A DNA stretch of 64,000 bases, from the NCBI GenBank assembly GCA_029204225.1, contig CM055111.1, positions 42,102,815-42,166,814 on the forward strand, written 5' to 3'. A program made the translations under genes and the position numbers. Of this stretch, positions 34,404 to 45,110 are shown one piece after another. Every line of letters starts with the position of its first letter. The stretch's first letter is position 1. This DNA comes from Diphasiastrum complanatum. Taxonomy: Eukaryota; Streptophyta; Lycopodiopsida; Lycopodiales; Lycopodiaceae. Below the pieces are notes generated by a model, which was given only the letters and a program-made list of their open reading frames with translations, was not told the origin of the DNA and searched no databases.

Positions 34404-35120
34404 TGTGAAAAATCCAAAAGTTCACACGTGTGGAGATCCACAAGAAATGTGTGAATGATCTTGACCATGCTTTGTGATGGCACACAGAACACTTGCAGAG
34501 CAATCTTGCAATCTACCAATGGATCTGAGGCTAGAGCACAATCTAGAATGCTATAGATCAAAGCAAAACTAATTCCTCACAAATAGAGAGAATACATAAG
34601 CAAAAGAATGTATGAAAAAGACCTTCTACTCAAGTTAGAGAGAGAATATCAAAACAAGCAAAATAGCATGAGATTTAATTTTGACATTATGACATTACCA
34701 AAGCTTGATTCATCATTAGTTATGAATGAGAATGATATTTACATATATAGGAGAGCCAAAATTCGTGGTACTCCTTGCATTCAATGCATTCCATACATCT
34801 AATCAAGTATAAACTATTACCATATTAACACCTAACAGTTTGCATGCTGAATTTGCATGTCATCTAGTTTTATGCATCTCATCAAATCTAGATCTCCCTA
34901 ACTCAAACTTGCCTAGATCGACAAGGTCATGTGCTCAATTCACATACCTTTGATATGTACAATGGAACAAAGTGAATATGACCATCTAGACACTGTGCAT
35001 GTCATGTAGCTTGAGTTTGTACATACTAGAAAATGATATTTACAACTTGTAACTACACAAGAAAGATGAGTTTCCTCATCAACCCCTATAGACAAGTTGG
35101 ATGGCTTTTTATTCTTCACA
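34404..35120 (-). repeat. Complete 3' LTR of element E, 717 bases
   Basis: TGTGAAAAATCC to ATTCTTCACA, followed on + by CTCCTCCT, the complement of an AGGAGGAG polypurine tract. Its right part aligns with the solo LTR at 46658-47455 (shared ATTCACATACCTTT and TGCATGTCATC words). Confidence 0.85.
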
Positions 35121-35432
35121 CTCCTCCTAAAAAGTTATCAACTTGGCTTGATCATTTGGACTTGAAAATCCTCCAAGGTTGGTCAAATTTTTTATGAAGA
35201 AACTTTTTGTGTGTGGATTCTTTGCTTTGGATTCGAATTGCAGATGATCAAAGAATCCATCATAGCAGCACCCTTACTATAGCCATGATAAGATCTCTTT
35301 GACAGAAATCTTTTCCAAATGCCTTTGAAAAATATTCCACCAAACTGCCACTATGCCAATGTACCTCCTGCATGTCTGATGCCGATCTTGGGATTGCAAA
35401 GTCCACATGCATGAAGTTGGCTGCACCAAAAT

Positions 35433-35699
35433 CTAAAAAATCCGAGGCCTCCATGCCCCATAATGACCACAAAGATCATATAGATCAAGATTGTACCTTG
35501 AGCAATATTCAAGATTAAGCACACTAGCTTCACTAGTCCAAACACTATGAACTCTATCCAAAATGGATCTAATCTTGAAACCATACTCAAACTTGATCAA
35601 ATTGAGGCTAAATACTTTCTTAAGGATGTAAGTGTCCTCATTGGATGTTTCACTTACTCTCAAAAGAAGTTTACAATATGCCTCAAAACATGAAAAAAC
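35433..35699 (-). pseudogene. Element E downstream module
   Basis: After the TGA ending the long frame at 35700 the same frame goes on with V-F-S-C-F-E-A-Y-C-K-L-L-L-R-V-S-E-T-S and E-D-T-Y-I-L-K-K. It lines up codon by codon with element D (13513-13720), both at DNA and peptide level. No known retrotransposon domain is recognised. It may be a captured fragment or a family-specific 3' segment. Confidence 0.5.
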
Positions 35700-37508
35700 T
35701 CATTTTTTCAAACTATGAGTACTAAACTCATACTTGCTCTTACTCAATTTAAGAGCATACAAATGATGGTACAATATCTTTCTTTTTAGATGTTTTGGAA
35801 ACATAATCAAGTCACCAATGACAAGAATTAATTCCAAACTAAAGACCTCATTCAAAACTAGAATAGTCTTACTTGATCTTTGAAATAAGCAAATCTCAAC
35901 TAAGCAAGGTACATCATCAATCAAAGAAAGAGAACCATAGGTGAGTAGAATAGAATGAATACCACCTTCACTTATCCTTTCTTTTGCATGAAATAAGATC
36001 AGCAAGGACTCAGCCTTGTACAATAAAGAAGATCTTCTTGGACATGCATGTTGAGGATACTCCTCCTCAAACCTCGACCCCATCACAACTTGATTACTCA
36101 CCATAGCAATGACTTGTGATGCTCTTAGAGACACTATGCTCTCGGCCTCTTCCAAGATAGAAAATAGATCTTCAAAATCAAGAAAATGTCCATTCTCAAA
36201 CACCTTTGAGATAGAGAGTGTAAAGGCTATGTAGCCTTCCTTGGTGGATAAGCATCTAACCATGATCCATAGACTAGGATCTCCATCCTTCTTTCCTTCC
36301 AAGAAACCACATGCAAAGCAATAGTCTTCAAGAACACTAAGGTACACAACCTTAGGCTTATAGATGAACAAGAATCCATATAGTGCACTTCTTCCATTAG
36401 CTCCATAACTCCATAAAGTTTTGCATGATGGAACATACACATGCACCATAAAACTTGAAGAGACAAGACTTAGCCAAATGCAACTTGTGGAACCATCAAT
36501 ACTACATGCAAAGCAAGAAACACCTCCCTTGCTTACTGATAAAGAAAGATGAACATCCGAATGTTCCAACTCCATTGGATGCTTTGTCTTGGTAGAAGAC
36601 ATCAAACATGGATCCATATGTGATTTTGCCATAGAATAAGCCACTCTTGGCTTGATCTCCTTGACTATAATAGGCATAGATCTGAAATTGGAAACATGCA
36701 ACCTCCTATGCCATAGCTCCTCCTTGGAAACATAAGTCATCAATGCAACATCACATGCACTTGAATTTTCATGCACATCTAGCTTGAAAATACCTCCATA
36801 TCTAGATCCACATGCAAGGATCTTATCTTCTTTCTTTATGAGACAACTATTGATACTGAAATACACTTCATAACCATCATCTAACAACTTTCCTACACTA
36901 ATCACACTCTTTGTGATATTAGGAACATAAAGTACATTGGAAAGTGAAAAATTCATAGAAGATGCAAGTTTCAAGGAACAACTTCCAACTCCTTCAATTG
37001 CACATGCATCACCAACAGCTGTGTATATTGATTTCTTAGGATCTAGAATAGATTCAATAGAAAGAAAAGAATCTTTGGAGCAACTCATATGAGTTGTGGC
37101 TCCACTATCAATATACCAAGATACATCACTAAAGGGTAAAGAGGAGAAATAAGACATCATGAGTGATGTCTCTCCACAACTCGCATGTGAGTCTTCTATG
37201 ATAACATTGGCTTGATCTTCTTGAGTCTTCTTCTTGAAGTTAGAAGAATGAGTTGAATCATCTTCTACCCCACCTTGGTCTTTGTTCTTTGCTTTGTCCT
37301 TGGTGAAGGCTTGAGACAAATTGTTCTTGCTCCTCCCTCTTGACTTGAGCTTTGCTTCATGAAGGTTCTTAAGAGTTTCCCAAGTCTCCTTGGCTGAGGT
37401 GCATGAACTTATTTCTCTCAACATCTCATCAGAGATGTTCAATTTGATGATATGAAGAGCAATTCTTGAATCTCTGAGCCTCATCATAAGCTTCAGGTTC
37501 AACTTCAA
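35700..37508 (-). CDS. Element E gag-protease polyprotein, 602-codon open frame
   Basis: The frame opens inside gag (I-A-L-H-I-I-K-L-N, then C-T-S-A-K-E-T-W-E-T-L-K at residues 35-48). It has a Lys-rich stretch but no zinc knuckle, then the aspartic protease D-S-G-A-T-T-H-M-S at about residues 133-141 and its tail N-V-L-Y-V-P-N-I-T-K near 191-200. Pre-integrase (L-W-H-R-R-L-H) and the first integrase word E-H-S-D-V follow at about 264 and 312. The remaining 290 residues match no RT or RNase H motif that I know; an H-V-Y-V-P word resembles the IN-RT linker. That a frame this long stays open in a decayed region suggests youth or constraint. The true gag start lies upstream in another frame. Confidence 0.75.
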   Translation of the reverse strand: MKLNLKLMMRLRDSRIALHIIKLNISDEMLREISSCTSAKETWETLKNLHEAKLKSRGRSKNNLSQAFTKDKAKNKDQGGVEDDSTHSSNFKKKTQEDQANVIIEDSHASCGETSLMMSYFSSLPFSDVSWYIDSGATTHMSCSKDSFLSIESILDPKKSIYTAVGDACAIEGVGSCSLKLASSMNFSLSNVLYVPNITKSVISVGKLLDDGYEVYFSINSCLIKKEDKILACGSRYGGIFKLDVHENSSACDVALMTYVSKEELWHRRLHVSNFRSMPIIVKEIKPRVAYSMAKSHMDPCLMSSTKTKHPMELEHSDVHLSLSVSKGGVSCFACSIDGSTSCIWLSLVSSSFMVHVYVPSCKTLWSYGANGRSALYGFLFIYKPKVVYLSVLEDYCFACGFLEGKKDGDPSLWIMVRCLSTKEGYIAFTLSISKVFENGHFLDFEDLFSILEEAESIVSLRASQVIAMVSNQVVMGSRFEEEYPQHACPRRSSLLYKAESLLILFHAKERISEGGIHSILLTYGSLSLIDDVPCLVEICLFQRSSKTILVLNEVFSLELILVIGDLIMFPKHLKRKILYHHLYALKLSKSKYEFSTHSLKK

Positions 37509-37635
37509 TTCTTGTTACAATGTCCATTACTCCATAAAGAATCAACAAGGATTCTATCTTATCCTTCCAAACTAAATAATTGAAGGTATCTAGTCTTTCA
37601 CTAGCTTCAAAGAGACAATCTCCCACATATGCCAT
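37429..37635 (-). pseudogene. Element E gag N-terminus, out of frame with the main ORF
   Basis: From a Met at 37635 the frame has E-A-S-E-R-L-D-T-F-N-Y-L-V-W-K-D-K-I-E-S, the copia gag start that element D also shows. It stays open past the point (about 37460) where homology passes to the frame of the 602-codon ORF, so one indel separates them. A tract of purines here could allow slippage, but a plain mutation is more likely. Confidence 0.75.
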
Positions 37636-38379
37636 GAATGTGAAGACTCTTGTAATTGGACAACAAAATGGAATTGAATGTGTTGCTTCTCTTTCACTAT
37701 AGGAACCAAAATAATTGGGTGTACTACCAAATCCTATGTAAAATCTTGCAACAGAATATGTGAGACATATCTCACAACAAAGAATCAATCAACTTGAATT
37801 TGGATCTAGCCTCTATCTACAGATGAAGCAATTACAATTCTGATGTCAAACTTTTCCACGAGTTTCAGATGAAATGAAACACACATAACACATTGTGTGA
37901 AATGATGTGTCTATGACAACAAAAATTTGTCTTATCCAATTCTATCTCAAATTGAGTACTAAAATTGTGAATAATGAATCATGCATGCAACGTAATCAAT
38001 TCAAAAAGTGTCCACTCAGGTTTTGGGTCTCTCCCTACCCTCTTTAAGAGCTTATAACTCCTAATAAGGACATCAGAATGAAATGAAACCTATTGCAATG
38101 GAAAGAGGACTCTTCTATCTTTCTAGCAAGCTATAATGTCAGTATCTTTGGATCTAACATATAGGAGATAGAGTCAAATGATGTATTCTGATTTTCAGAC
38201 GTGTGAAAAGTCAGAATTCCGTACATCCTCTGTTTTGGACTGAAAATATCATTTCTAACCTCATTCACCAAAAAATTGTTCAAGAAAAGATAGCAAAACA
38301 TTGCTAAACAGCTTCCTAGCTTGAATTGACAAAAAAATCTTCATACACCTGATGTTAGTAGCATTCAAAGCATGGTATG

Positions 38380-38391
38380 GCTCTGATACCA
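38380..38391 (-). other. Primer binding site of element E
   Basis: Minus strand reads TGGTATCAGAGC, perfect, adjoining the LTR at 38392. Confidence 0.92.
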
Positions 38392-38830
38392 TGTGAAAAA
38401 TCCAGCAAGTTCACACATGTGGGGATCCACAAGAAATGTGTGAATGATCTTGACCATGCTTTGTGATGGCACACAGAACACTTGTAGAGCAATCCTGCAA
38501 TCTACCAATGGATCTGAGGCTAGAGCACAATCTAGAATGCTACAGATCAAAGCAAAACTAATTCCTCACAAATAGAGAGAATACATAAGCAAAAGAATGT
38601 ATGAAGAAGACCTTCTACTCGAGCTAGAGAGAGAATATCAAAACAAGCAAAATAGCATGAGATCCAATTTTGACATACCCAATCCCCAGGTACTCTAGCA
38701 TTGTTATGGATCGTCCTTACGATCCAAATTCCACAGAGGACTATCCACTAGAGATGGTCTCCCCATCTACCGAACAGGCTCGATTTAATCGATATTTTAG
38801 GGTGAAACGCATCAACAAATCCATTTGACC
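38392..38830. repeat. Partial 5' LTR of element E fused to gypsy gag leader (copy 2)
   Basis: LTR homology to 34404 on runs to about 38676 only. From there the sequence is gypsy leader and the first 40 codons of gag (ATG at 38706). See the near-identical copy at 33725-34161. Confidence 0.82.
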
Positions 38831-39615
38831 AATGGGAACCCATGCATTTTGAAGCTCCATACGATCGACCACATTTTCATGCTACAGAATCTTCACATGC
38901 ACGAGCTCACTTAAACGGCACTTTTGCAAATAATGTTCTGCATACTGAAAGACGTACTCCAAAGTTCGATTTACCTAAGTACGACGGTAACACTGATCCT
39001 CAAAGATTTCTTCAAGTCTTTGAAAATGCATGTGATGTCTATGACGAGACATCACCAGACGCCATGGTACAGCTCTTCTCGATGACCATGATCAATTGAA
39101 CACGAGAATGGTTTTTTAACCTTGATCGTGATGATAAACGAGACTGGTCACTCTTGAAAGAAGCGTTAATCAAACGTTTTAAGCCATTTCATTTGATCGA
39201 AAGTCCTTTTGTCAAGCTAAGTAACATCAAAATGACAAAAGATGAGAAAGTATGTGACTACATTGAATGATTTAAAACATTAGAAAGTCAGGTACTTGAA
39301 CAACCCACTGAGTCTATGCTCATAATTTGGTTTCACGTTGGACTTCCATGATGGATACGATGTGAACTTCGCTCCAATGATGAATACACATCATTGAAAC
39401 AAGCCATGTCTGATGCCATTCATGAAGAAGACGAGGGATTAGATGTTGATGCGCCACATGAACGGAGAGCACATCGTGCTGTCCAAGAAGCTCGACCAAA
39501 CGAGGAAACACGAGAACAGTTGTGGAAAACACAGATGGAGTTGCTTAACCAACAACACCAACAACAGATGGAGAAACTCACGAAAGAGTTTCAAAACACT
39601 CTTAAGTCTATCTAG
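38706..39615 (+). pseudogene. Ty3/gypsy element G1 gag, N-terminal and capsid part
   Basis: The frame from the ATG at 38706 gives M-D-R-P-Y-D-P-N and is interrupted by TGA at about 38827. A second frame from 38842 carries F-D-L-P-K-Y-D-G-N-T-D-P and R-F-L-Q-V-F-E. Past a TGA at 39097 the retrotransposon-gag capsid pattern continues: R-E-W-F-F-N-L, W-S-L-L-K-E-A-L-I-K-R-F and C-D-Y-I-E. The open end 39394-39615 is Gln/Glu-rich and coiled-coil-like. Gag would form the element's particle; three stops make this a dead copy. Confidence 0.85.
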
Positions 39616-39669
39616 AGTTTGATGGCAGGTCAGTTACCCACTGGCCAAATCCACCATAGACGAGAGAAC

Positions 39670-40447
39670 TGTTGGGGGTATTCCCAACAAAGTGTAAATA
39701 AATAAAATCATCCAATAAAATGTGTTGCGAGGGCATGGCATCCTGCGTGTATAAGCCCATGGCCCAATGAGCATGCAAGTGAAGTTGTAAATAAAATAAT
39801 AGAATTGGGCCCTTTGTAATTAAAATAAAACTTGAGCCCCAAAGTTAATTCTAAACTTAGAGTTTACTTTTTAGAGTTGGGTCCAATTTTGGACTCACAT
39901 GAATCTTGTGATTTCCAATGTACTTTTTGTGGACCCTTGGATCAAGTTGGGTCCAAGATGAATGGATAGGATCAATGTGAATGTTAGCCAACAGGATTGA
40001 GGGGCAAGGGCCTTCCCCATTTTATAAAAAGGCACCATTTGTACACTATTTTCATGCTTAATAGAGAGGAGGAGACTCTACCATTTTGAGAGCTCAAGCA
40101 TCCTCATTTGTTATACAATCTTGCTTATGCTATTGTTGTGATTGCTTGTTATTTTCATTTCCCATGCTTTTTGGTTATGCTAGTTAAGGTTTTTCCATAA
40201 GCAATGACATTGAGCATTTGAGCTAACCTCCATCTCATCTCTCTCTCTTTCTCTCTTCTCTTCTCTCTTCCTCTCCTTTTCTATCTCTTTCCTTCACCCA
40301 AATCATGATGAATGTTAGTGTAGAGGAGTAGAGTTAAGGGAGAGTAGTGTTAGTGGTGAATAGAGTTAGGGAGGAAGTAGAAAACTAACTAGATTTAGCA
40401 TCTATGCATAGTTAAGTACCTATTCAGTGATCTAACTCTTGTTGACA
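39670..40447 (+). repeat. Solo-LTR-like insertion inside gypsy gag
   Basis: The 778-base segment has TGTTGGGGGTATTCCCAACA at its left end (itself a palindrome), TTGACA at the right, and TATAAAAAGG near 40022. It splits gag between the coiled-coil end and the zinc knuckle: H-H-R-R-E before and R-R-E-G-Y-T after. Flanks are imperfect 11-base repeats, GACGAGAGAAC and GACGGGAGGGC. No internal region or primer site is present, as expected of a solo LTR. Confidence 0.7.
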
Positions 40448-41234
40448 GACGGGAGGGCTATACTACACAAGATCTTTGACCCTACAAGAACACATGGTGC
40501 CCTCATTGTCAAGGTGCATACACTGGCAATGAGTGCCCTTCAGATACTTCATTGATCAAATGTGACATCTGCGACTTTATGGGTCATACATCCCTCTATT
40601 CTATTGTAATCCGAGGAACCAGCCTCACAACTAGTCAGGGGGACATTATCAACCTCCTAGACACCAGTTTGTTTCACAAAATCAAAATCAGCACTATCCA
40701 TCATGAAACAACGAAGTCCATATACAAGATTTGCCCAGACAATCTTGACATGAACCTCAACCACAATTGGCACTCTTAGGACCACCTCCACGGAGACAAC
40801 CTGATCTAGGAGCACAAAAATATAGACACCCTCGAGAATCTGCACAGACACATCTTGTAGAAAACTCCTACGATCACTCATATCATCATGATACAACACT
40901 TCCATCTGTTAGTTCTCAACAATATCCAACCGACAACTCATGCTCGTGCAAACGGGATGAGTATTCCACACCACCGGAAAATCCAACATAGCTAGCCATC
41001 CAAGATGGTTATGCTATTACCACAGGCCCAATGAGCAACCACTGTTTTATTTGTTGCAAACATGGCCACTTCATGGTTGACTGTAAAGTTAAGAACCAAT
41101 ACCATGCGGAGTGCCCAGACTGTGTTTGTAAACACAGTTTCAAAGACTGCCCTAAACAACCTAACAAGATCCTTTCAGCACGTCATATATCATCCGAACC
41201 TGTTAGAGTTCTCACTAGAGCACAACGCCAATAA
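40448..41234 (+). pseudogene. Gypsy element G1 nucleocapsid with zinc knuckles
   Basis: Three Cys clusters are readable in shifting frames: C-P-H-C-Q-G-A-Y (about 40500), C-D-I-C-D-F-M-G-H (about 40565), and in the open frame 41031-41234 C-F-I-C-C-K-H-G-H-F-M-V-D-C, a classical C-x2-C-x4-H-x4-C knuckle. The last is followed by C-P-D-C-V-C-K-H-S-F-K-D-C. Nucleocapsid would bind element RNA. Frame shifts at about 40620, 40760 and 40990 break it. Confidence 0.8.
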
Positions 41235-41539
41235 CAAGAACAACAGCAAAACAATGAAAAATAAGCTGACCCACATGGAAGCCACTTGGCAGCTTCCACA
41301 TTACCCAAAGACTACCTAGACCCAAATATGGAACAAAGGCAGTACAATGAATTTTGAGATGAGTTTTTGCGAGAGGAAGAACATACAGAAAGTCTATTAT
41401 CCGCTCAGATCCCTGACAAACAGCAATCCCTACAGGGACTTGAAGTATTTTCTGACCTCCTGCAAGTTCAACTCACTATGCCATTCCATAGTGTGCTAAA
41501 ATCTTTCACCGGGCTTCAACAACATCGTAGTTTTCAGCT
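41235..41539 (+). pseudogene. Gypsy element G1 gag-protease spacer
   Basis: An open frame (41367-41573) gives Gln/Leu-rich sequence typical of the spacer before gypsy protease. No motif of its own. Confidence 0.5.
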
Positions 41540-42236
41540 GCCTACTATTCCTGATGAACAGCAAAAAACATAAGAGATTCTTGAAATTCTCCAGATTCCT
41601 TTGAATTTGCTGAATATAGGTGTTGTTAAGGGGACTAGCATCACCTTGCCCTTGTCCTATAAAGAGTATCCCTTAGTATCTGTTATCCTTGATAGCGGGT
41701 CAGGCGTTAATATAATGGCTTTGTCATTGGCAAAGTCATGGGGCTTCCATACCCTCGATCAACCATGATACAAACTCCGCATGGCTGATCAACGAGTTAC
41801 AAAACCTGCTGGTCATTTATCAAATATTCAGGTTCGAATAGCAGGTGTCAAATTTGTGATCGATTGTGTTATCTTAGACTTACCAGAAGATGCCAATACT
41901 TATAAACTCCTTCTTGGTATGCCCTGGCTCCAGATGGCAGGTGTTGTCCAAGATTGGAAGCTTAGCAAAATCACCTTTGACAATCACGACAAACGAGTCA
42001 CTGTCGACTCAACTGGCCATGTCAAGCCCACTAAATTTTATGATGATTGGTCATCAACAACATATGATGAATCAGATAGTGTCCCGATTCAACTCAAAGG
42101 CCACTATACGAGATCCACAGACATAACCAATTGGGGACAGGGACTAGCCACTGTGGACTATGTTGATTCCAATCGATGTCGTATCGGAACCGCTGCAAAA
42201 GCTGTGGATAATTCTCTCATCTTCTACAGACATTGA
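41540..42236 (+). pseudogene. Gypsy element G1 aspartic protease
   Basis: The retropepsin active site reads V-I-L-D-S-G-S-G-V-N-I-M at about 41686-41721. It is followed, after a TGA at about 41767, by 151 open codons with C-V-I-L-D-L-P-E-D-A-N-T-Y-K-L-L-L-G-M-P-W-L, the conserved C-terminal half (hydrophobic-hydrophobic-G) of the fold. The protease would mature the polyprotein. One stop within the domain makes it inactive unless read through. A homologous domain lies at 59540-60100. Confidence 0.85.
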
Positions 42237-43029
42237 TACACCCATCATCCCACTTATGATGATTGACCCAATTCCTATAGTGTGGTGCCCAGGAGAACCT
42301 AGCGTCTCTACCGCCCATGTTTTCGAAGAAGGTATTCTTTCCATGGATGATGCTGAAATGATGGATGAACATGTACTCCTTTATCTAGATGCCCAACATT
42401 ATCCACCAAAATCAATTCCTCAGGAGATCAAGTCACCAAGGCCGTTGGCTCATGTCCAACTGACATCCAAAGTACCCAACACACAAGTGTATAGGCCCAA
42501 ACCCAAAATATACACATGGGATGTGTATCCAAACGAAGTCTGGCATACAATCGATGATGACATGATAAGTGAGGCAACAACACCGCCCACTCCAAAACCA
42601 CAAAAACCTCGGTTACAAAAAAATAAACTTATTGATACAAAATTAACCGAGTGTCAAAAACAGATGTGTGAGAAGCTTAAGCAGCCGATTAAGCCCTTGT
42701 CTAAAGAGATAGAAACCAAACCATCAGACCAAGCTTCCATGTCCGATAGTGACTCCACTCAAATGATTCCCAAAGTTCCAGAGAACTTTGTGGAACCACC
42801 TTTCGATCTTCCACGAAAATTCAAAGATTTCACATTGGATGACATTGTTATCCAGTTACCACAGCCACACCGGGAACCTACACCAAGTTCCAACTCCTTT
42901 GAAGGACCAGCTAAAACGATGTCGTTAAACCTTAAAGATCCTGACAAGGAGACGGAACGAATAGTTCATGTTGGTGCACACCTTTCAGCCGAACAACTTT
43001 TTGATCTGGAAACTTTACTTTGCATTTGA
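42160..43029 (+). CDS. Gypsy element G1 protease-RT connecting region, 289 codons
   Basis: This open frame overlaps the end of the protease frame by 77 bases (a one-base shift). It codes for an acidic, Pro/Lys-rich connector with I-Y-T-W-D-V-Y-P-N-E and F-K-D-F-T-L-D-D-I-V-I-Q-L-P-Q. That second word recurs as V-K-D-F-T-I-E-D-V-T-I-H-L-P-Q at 60733-60800 just before the RT of a related element. Here the element stops at about 43020, where opposite-strand gypsy sequence begins, so the RT has been lost. No enzymatic motif in the connector itself. Confidence 0.65.
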   Translation: MLIPIDVVSEPLQKLWIILSSSTDIDTPIIPLMMIDPIPIVWCPGEPSVSTAHVFEEGILSMDDAEMMDEHVLLYLDAQHYPPKSIPQEIKSPRPLAHVQLTSKVPNTQVYRPKPKIYTWDVYPNEVWHTIDDDMISEATTPPTPKPQKPRLQKNKLIDTKLTECQKQMCEKLKQPIKPLSKEIETKPSDQASMSDSDSTQMIPKVPENFVEPPFDLPRKFKDFTLDDIVIQLPQPHREPTPSSNSFEGPAKTMSLNLKDPDKETERIVHVGAHLSAEQLFDLETLLCI

Positions 43030-43680
43030 CTTGTTGCTCAATGGTAGCTTTCTCACAGAGATCTGCAGAGAAGGCTTTTATGATTCTTAGAGAAGTTACT
43101 AAGAATTCTACAGACATTACCGCCTCTTGACCATACACTACATGGAATGGGGTAACCCATCCAGTGGCTTTATTTGGGGTGGTGCGGTAAGCCCAGATAG
43201 CTGAAAAGAGTTTCATTTCTCAATCAAAGCGACTGGTTTCAACTATCTTCGTCAATATCTTACATATCATCTTGTTAGTTGATTCGGCCTGGCCATTACA
43301 TCTAGGATAGTATGGTGTACTCTTCTGGTGAACTACAAGGTAATGGCATAGCAAATTATCTATGACAATATTTAAAAAGTGGCGTTGGCGTCCTTTGTTG
43401 CCCAAGCCTCAACCCACTTAGTGGCGTAATCTGTGGCTATTAGGATGTAACGGGCTTGGGTATGTTTCGCTGTTGGGCTGATTGGTCCAACAAAGTCAAT
43501 TCCCCACTTATGGAATGCTTCTCTTCTGTAATGGGAGTTAAAGGTGTGAAGTCTACTTTTGTATTTTTCTTGGCTCGCTGATAGACATCACATGTTTTAA
43601 TGACAACAAATGTGTCCTTAAATAAGGATGGCCACCACAAGCCTGCTCGAAGGATAATTTTAGTTGTCGCTTCCATTCCA
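43030..43680 (-). pseudogene. Gypsy element H integrase
   Basis: The minus-strand frames give the H-H-C-C-like finger end (L-R-A-G-L-W-W-P, C-D-V-Y-Q-R-A-K-K at about 43590), then S-T-P-Y-Y-P-R-C-N-G-Q-A-E-S-T-N-K (about 43300), the conserved core end with its Glu, and A-Y-R-T-T-P-N-K-A-T-G-W-V-T-P-F and Y-G-Q-E-A-V (about 43160). Frames shift at about 43220 and 43440. Left end merges with element G1 near 43020. Confidence 0.82.
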
Positions 43681-44392
43681 AAATATCAATCCATCTCGAA
43701 TGGTAAACTGTCTCACAATCTTCTTCTTCTTTTTTGTTAGTTGAGTCCCCTGTGAATCCGATTCAACACTGTCCACATTTCTTCCGGTTTAAACAATGTT
43801 CCAAATATGACCAAAATGGGAATCTTTTTCATATTTTCCTCTCAGCAAAAGATATAGATCTATGGAAATCTAGAAGAATGACAGCTCGTTCAGTTCACCG
43901 ATCCGACTAAGAGCATTGACAACTTAATTAGAGCTGTCTCTTATGTAACAAATTTCATGATCAAATTCTTGAATCAATTCAGCCCATCGAGCTTTCCTCC
44001 CACGAAGATCATGTTGATTGCAAAAATACTAAAGAGATGAGTAATCTGTATACACTTTAAACTTACTACCATACAAGTAGTGTCTCCAGGTTTTAAGTGC
44101 ATGGATTACTACAAACAATTCATTCTCCTGTGCAGTATAATGTGACTGAGGACCAATGAATTTTTTGCTTTCAAACGCTAGTGGACTATCCATTTGTAAT
44201 AGAACCGCTCCAATTGCAATATCACTTGCATCCGTTCTCATGACATAAGGTAAGTCTGGATTTGCAATTTGTAACATGGGAGCTGAAACAACCAATGTTT
44301 TAAGTTTCTCAAAACATTGATTCAATTCCTCGTTCCAGACATCATGCAAACTAGGTTGATTCCTCTCTTTTTTTTATTAACAATCCCTTTTG
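43681..44392 (-). pseudogene. Gypsy element H RNase H and connection
   Basis: 44029-44349 is open and shows R-T-D-A-S-D-I-A-I-G-A-V-L, F-E-S-K-K, Y-T-A-Q-E-N-E-L and W-R-H-Y-L-Y-G-S-K-F-K-V-Y-T-D, a clear gypsy RNase H with the Asp/Glu catalytic set. Left of it (43880-44028), in broken frames, are R-G-R-K-A-R-W and the linker to integrase. Confidence 0.85.
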
Positions 44393-45110
44393 TCAGATTA
44401 TTAAGCCGGCTAATACCTTAGCATAATCCTCAATAAATCTTATGAGGAAAATTGTAAATCCTAAAAATGATTTAACTTGCTTCACAGTTCCCGGAATTGG
44501 CCACTCAATCACAATCTTGATATTATCCTCGTCAATCTTGATCCCATTAATTGTGATCTTATGACCGAGATAAAGCAATTCTTGCTTAAAAAATTCACAC
44601 TTGGACTCTTTAGCGTAGAGTAACTCCTGTGGGAGTTTCATCAACTTGACGATTCTCAAGTGTTCTATGTATTCCATAAAGGTTTTACTATGGACGAGAA
44701 TATCATCTAGAAATACTACCACAAACTTCCCCAAATATGAACGAAATAAATCGTTTAACATTTGCTAGAATGTTGCTGGAGCATTCGTTAACCCAAATGA
44801 CAACACTAAGAACTCATAATGACCAAATCTAGAATGAAATCATGTCTTTTGAATTTCTTTCCATTTAATTTTTATTTGATGGTACCCTGTCCTAAAATCT
44901 ATCTTGGTGAAATACAGAGCTCCACCCAAGCGATCTACCCGGGTCATCCATCCTGGGTAACTGGGATATTTATTCTTGACAGTCACCTTATTTAACTCAT
45001 TGTAATCCACACACACCTTGAAACCTCCATCTTTCTTTGCTTTCAAAAGAACAGGAGCGCCCCATGGTGATTTACTAGGTTGTATATGTTCCATCCTCAG
45101 ATAAATTTTT
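44393..45110 (-). pseudogene. Gypsy element H reverse transcriptase
   Basis: N-terminal RT, 84 open codons at 44840-45094: S-P-W-G-A-P-V-L-L, C-V-D-Y-N-E-L-N-K-V-T-V and T-G-Y-H-Q-I. C-terminal RT, 122 open codons at 44393-44761: F-L-D-D-I-L-V-H-S (the Y-x-D-D box as F-L-D-D, about 44720) and L-Y-L-G-H-K-I. Between them (44762-44840) is F-G-L-T-N-A-P-A-T-F in a broken frame. This is a plant gypsy RT in two pieces. Confidence 0.87.

Larger units (their letters stand above)
34404..38676 (-). mobile_element. Copia element E, non-autonomous, truncated 5' LTR
   Basis: Order on the minus strand: partial 5' LTR (38392-38676), perfect primer site (38380-38391), gag (from 37635), protease, a long open frame without integrase core or RT boxes, a downstream module (35433-35740), purine tract (35121-35128) and complete 3' LTR (34404-35120). 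The 5' LTR is cut at 38676, where gypsy gag leader begins. Layout matches element D, but the LTRs differ. Confidence 0.83.

Noticed and set aside
33229-34561. Arg/Ser-rich frames as a possible RS-domain protein
   Set aside because: The 24-base repeat period keeps all frames open on both strands. No start context or conserved domain.
37429-37510. Programmed frameshift in gag of elements D and E
   Set aside because: Both elements change frame at about the same place, but the shift is +1 in E and -1 in D, and there is no common slippery site. Independent indels are simpler.
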